From positions 1 to 9,156 of the forward strand of contig JAAZCB010000923.1 in NCBI GenBank assembly GCA_012513545.1: a stretch of DNA of 9,156 nucleotides, in the 5' to 3' direction. The notes beneath the pieces were generated by a model. It made no database searches. It saw only the letters and a program-made list of their open reading frames with translations, and was not told the DNA's origin. The position numbers and the translations under genes were made by a program. Positions 6,970 through 9,156 of the stretch are shown piece after piece (within the stretch, counting starts at the first letter, position 1; the number at the start of each line of letters is the position of its first letter). The stretch comes from Clostridiaceae bacterium. GTDB taxonomy: Bacteria > Bacillota_A > Clostridia > Acetivibrionales > Acetivibrionaceae.

Positions 6970-8112
6970 ATGGCTAATAAAAGGGATTATTATGAAGTCC
7001 TTGAAGTTCAAAAGAGTGCATCCGATGCTGATATAAAGAAGGCCTACAGAAAACTAGCCAAGCAGTATCACCCTGATATCAATCCAGGTGATAAGAATGC
7101 TGAAGCGAAATTTAAAGAAATTAACGAGGCGTATGAAGTTCTTAGTGACTCCCAGAAAAGGGCTCAGTACGACCAGTTTGGCCATGCCGGTATGGATGCC
7201 GGTTATGGGGGTTTTGGCGGTGGCTTTAATGATTTTGACCTTGGAGGTTTTGGTGATATATTTGAGACTTTCTTCGGAGGGTCGGGTTTTGGAGGCAGAA
7301 GTACCAGGACCAAAAGGGGACCTCAAAAGGGTGCCGATCTAAAGTTCGCAATGGAAATAGGTTTTGAAGAAGCGGCTTTTGGAATTGAAAAGGAAATATC
7401 AATAAACAGGATGGAAGTATGTACAAAGTGTGAAGGCTCAGGTTCAAAACCCGGCAATCAACCTTTAACCTGTCAGACCTGTAATGGAACAGGTCAGATA
7501 CAGTACAAACAGAGAACTCCGTTTGGTCAGTTTGTAAATATAAAAACCTGTGATGTCTGCCATGGTGAAGGCAAAGTTATTACTAACCCTTGTGAATTAT
7601 GCAATGGCAAGGGGCGGGTAAGAAAACCGGTTAAAATTAAGGTTAGTGTCCCGGCAGGAATTGATGATGGTCAGACTATGTCCTTAAGAGGGGAAGGAGA
7701 GCCGGGAACTAAGGGAGGACCAGCAGGGGATTTGTTCTTAACAATAAGGGTTAAACCTCATGCTATTTTCCAGCGGCAGGGTAACAACGTATTGTGCGAG
7801 ATGCCGATAACATTTGTTCAAGCAGCCCTTGGCACTGAGATGGAGGTTCCTACGCTTGACGGACCGGTAAAGCATAATATATCTGAAGGGACTCAAACAG
7901 GAACGATAATCAGACTGAAAGGTAAAGGCATACCCTTTTTAAGAGGAAGTGGCAGAGGAGATCAATTGGTAAAAGTTAATGTAGAGGTTCCACGACGCCT
8001 TAACGATAAACAAAAATCCTTACTTAGAGAGTTTGCTGAAATCAGTGGTGATGAAGTATATGAACAAAGGAAGAGCTTTTTTGACAAAATGAAAGATGTA
8101 TTAGGAATGTAG
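6970..8112 (+). CDS. dnaJ: Chaperone protein DnaJ (Hsp40, class A)
   Basis: DnaJ is the cytoplasmic co-chaperone that presents unfolded protein to DnaK and stimulates its ATPase. At 380 residues it is full length. The J domain spans about 5-70 with the essential HPD at 34-36. A Gly/Phe-rich region with many GGF units follows to about 110. The zinc domain has four CxxCxGxG repeats whose cysteine pairs are 151/154, 168/171, 194/197 and 208/211, enough for two zinc ions. The C-terminal substrate-binding and dimer domain closes the protein. All four zinc repeats mark class A DnaJ rather than CbpA-type relatives. GAAGGAG at 6953-6959 stands 10 bases before the ATG. dnaJ is separated from dnaK by a terminator-like hairpin and has its own promoter candidates. 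prmA starts 16 bases after its stop, suggesting a dnaJ-prmA-rsmE unit. Confidence 0.99.
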   Translation: MANKRDYYEVLEVQKSASDADIKKAYRKLAKQYHPDINPGDKNAEAKFKEINEAYEVLSDSQKRAQYDQFGHAGMDAGYGGFGGGFNDFDLGGFGDIFETFFGGSGFGGRSTRTKRGPQKGADLKFAMEIGFEEAAFGIEKEISINRMEVCTKCEGSGSKPGNQPLTCQTCNGTGQIQYKQRTPFGQFVNIKTCDVCHGEGKVITNPCELCNGKGRVRKPVKIKVSVPAGIDDGQTMSLRGEGEPGTKGGPAGDLFLTIRVKPHAIFQRQGNNVLCEMPITFVQAALGTEMEVPTLDGPVKHNISEGTQTGTIIRLKGKGIPFLRGSGRGDQLVKVNVEVPRRLNDKQKSLLREFAEISGDEVYEQRKSFFDKMKDVLGM

Positions 8113-8128
8113 AGAGGAAATATTTTAA

Positions 8129-9073
8129 ATGAAATGGCATGAAATTAGAATAGTTACAACTCTTGAAGCCAGTGATGCCGTAACAGAGATGTTAACTTCA
8201 CTCGGAGCCGGAGGTACTTCAATTGAAGATCCTAATGATATCAGGAATGAGATTCTAAAGCCAAATACATTGGATTATGCTGATGATGAATTTTTGCAAA
8301 GTCTGGGTGAAGATGTTGTAATTAAAGCATATTTTTCCGGAGATAATAATGTTGAAGAATTATCTACCCTTATCAAGGAAAAGCTTGACTTTATAAGCGG
8401 ATTTCTTGATATTGGAAAAGGATATCAGGGATACTCGGAAGTTGATGACGAGGACTGGAGTACTTCCTGGAAGAAATACTATAAACCTTTTAATATTACT
8501 GAGAGATTGGTTATAAAGCCAACATGGGAAAAATACGATATTAATAACAGAGAAGTAATTATTGAAATTGATCCAGGCATGGCTTTTGGCACCGGAACTC
8601 ATGAAACTACACGAATGTGCTCTGCGTTGCTTGAAAATTATATAAAAACGGGAGACAGAGTTATTGACATAGGCTGCGGTACGGGAATCCTGTCAATAAT
8701 AGCAGCAAAGCTGGGAGCCTCAGTTGTTGATGCGGTAGATGTAGATGCTGTAGCTGTTAAAGTCGCAGAAGAAAACATAAAAATCAATAATGTTGATAAT
8801 TTGGTCAGGGTTAAAACAGGAGTTCTCGAGGACCTTAAGGTTGAAAAGGCAGACCTTGTCATTGCCAATATTATTGCAGATGTAATTGTAGATATTTCCG
8901 GAAGTGTCGGTTTATATATGAAAAAAGGTGGAATATTTATAACATCGGGTATTATTAAAGAAAGAAAGCAGGAAGTAATAAAGAAGTATGAAGAAAAGGG
9001 CTTTGTGGTTGAAGAAATACAAGAACTTGGAGAATGGGTGGCGATTGTTCTAATATGTCCAGGTTCTTTATAA
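8129..9073 (+). CDS. prmA: Ribosomal protein L11 methyltransferase PrmA
   Basis: PrmA uses S-adenosylmethionine to trimethylate amino groups of ribosomal protein L11. The 314 residues match the usual size. The N-terminal part (about 1-100) is the L11-recognition domain. DPGMAFGTGTHETT at 148-161 is the PrmA signature at the start of the methyltransferase domain. SAM motif I is DIGCGTG at 180-186, with the acidic strand VDAVDVDAVAV after it. NIIA at 247-250 takes the catalytic-loop place usually written N-I/L-L-A. The start is supported by the family-like MKWHEI opening and a weak site, GAGAGG (8112-8117), 11 bases upstream that overlaps the dnaJ stop. The last 19 bases overlap rsmE in another frame, and the terminal ICPGSL falls in that overlap. 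prmA next to dnaJ is standard in Firmicutes, where the gene is also called yqeT. Confidence 0.97.
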   Translation: MKWHEIRIVTTLEASDAVTEMLTSLGAGGTSIEDPNDIRNEILKPNTLDYADDEFLQSLGEDVVIKAYFSGDNNVEELSTLIKEKLDFISGFLDIGKGYQGYSEVDDEDWSTSWKKYYKPFNITERLVIKPTWEKYDINNREVIIEIDPGMAFGTGTHETTRMCSALLENYIKTGDRVIDIGCGTGILSIIAAKLGASVVDAVDVDAVAVKVAEENIKINNVDNLVRVKTGVLEDLKVEKADLVIANIIADVIVDISGSVGLYMKKGGIFITSGIIKERKQEVIKKYEEKGFVVEEIQELGEWVAIVLICPGSL

Positions 9074-9156
9074 GCTGCTCCGACATTGTTAATAATACAA
9101 TTAGAATTACTGGAGAAGACGTCGGTCACATAAAAAAAGTATTGAGGTTGAAATGT
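9055..9156 (+). CDS. rsmE: 16S rRNA (uracil-1498-N3)-methyltransferase RsmE, N-terminal fragment
   Basis: An ATG at 9055 opens 34 codons that run without a stop to the end of the window. The translation begins MSRFFI and continues TGEDVGHIKKVLRLKC. This matches the N-terminal PUA-like RNA-binding region of RsmE, whose members start close to M-x-RFFV and have TGEDxxHxxxVLRL. RsmE is a SPOUT-fold enzyme that methylates N3 of U1498 in 16S rRNA. The SAM-binding knot domain lies beyond the window, so catalysis cannot be checked. The start overlaps the end of prmA by 19 bases in a different frame. Only a weak, distant GGGTGG (9036-9041) precedes it, so translation coupled to prmA is likely. prmA followed by rsmE (yqeU) is the conserved Firmicutes order, which raises confidence in so short a fragment. 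Confidence 0.88.
   Translation, partial: MSRFFISCSDIVNNTIRITGEDVGHIKKVLRLKC

Noticed and set aside
7014..7019. GAGTGC in dnaJ as a CIRCE half-site
   Set aside because: There is no TTAGCACTC partner 9 bases upstream and the match stops after six bases, so it is part of the dnaJ coding sequence.
8638..9129. 163-codon open frame on the minus strand over prmA and rsmE
   Set aside because: Its translation is Ser/Thr/Ile-rich with low-complexity runs, typical of the antisense of an AT-rich gene. It covers the conserved SAM-binding core of PrmA.

Overview
The window is a stretch of ordinary core chromosome from a low-to-moderate GC Gram-positive bacterium, most likely a clostridium. The gene order lepA - hemW - hrcA - grpE - dnaK - dnaJ - prmA - rsmE, all on the plus strand, is the classical Firmicutes dnaK/hrcA heat-shock locus. 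The DnaK lacks the roughly 25-residue N-terminal insertion of Gram-negative DnaK proteins, and HrcA with a CIRCE operator is also typical of this phylum. The placement in Clostridia, perhaps near Ruminiclostridium, rests on protein style and base composition and is inference only.

Layout. Bases 1-1669 hold the 3' nine-tenths of lepA (elongation factor 4), cut by the window start. Then come hemW (1697-2833, radical-SAM heme chaperone) and a 163-166-base AT-rich gap. This gap carries a sigma-A type promoter (TTGACA, 17 bp, TATTTT) and a perfect CIRCE operator (2957-2983). They control hrcA (3000-4067, the repressor itself), grpE (4112-4717, nucleotide exchange factor) and dnaK (4795-6645, Hsp70). 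A 324-base gap follows dnaK. It begins with an intrinsic-terminator-like hairpin (6674-6700) and ends with two overlapping promoter candidates, neither with a CIRCE. Downstream lie dnaJ (6970-8112), prmA (8129-9073, ribosomal protein L11 methyltransferase) and the first 34 codons of rsmE (9055-9156, 16S rRNA m3U1498 methyltransferase), which overlaps the end of prmA and leaves the window.

How the genes work together. HrcA, a heat-sensitive repressor, binds CIRCE and represses its own gene together with grpE and dnaK. DnaK, DnaJ and GrpE form one chaperone cycle: DnaJ delivers substrate and stimulates ATP hydrolysis, and GrpE releases ADP. The flanking genes serve translation (LepA on stalled ribosomes, PrmA on L11, RsmE on 16S rRNA) and heme delivery (HemW).

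I found no mobile element, tRNA or rRNA gene, CRISPR array, foreign-looking gene or uncharacterised protein. All eight genes belong to known families and none carries a frameshift. The points worth a second look are regulatory: dnaJ may be uncoupled from the CIRCE-controlled part, grpE has unusually long Shine-Dalgarno spacing, rsmE overlaps prmA, and a short direct repeat lies just upstream of the hrcA promoter. I do not see evidence of an undescribed biological system.
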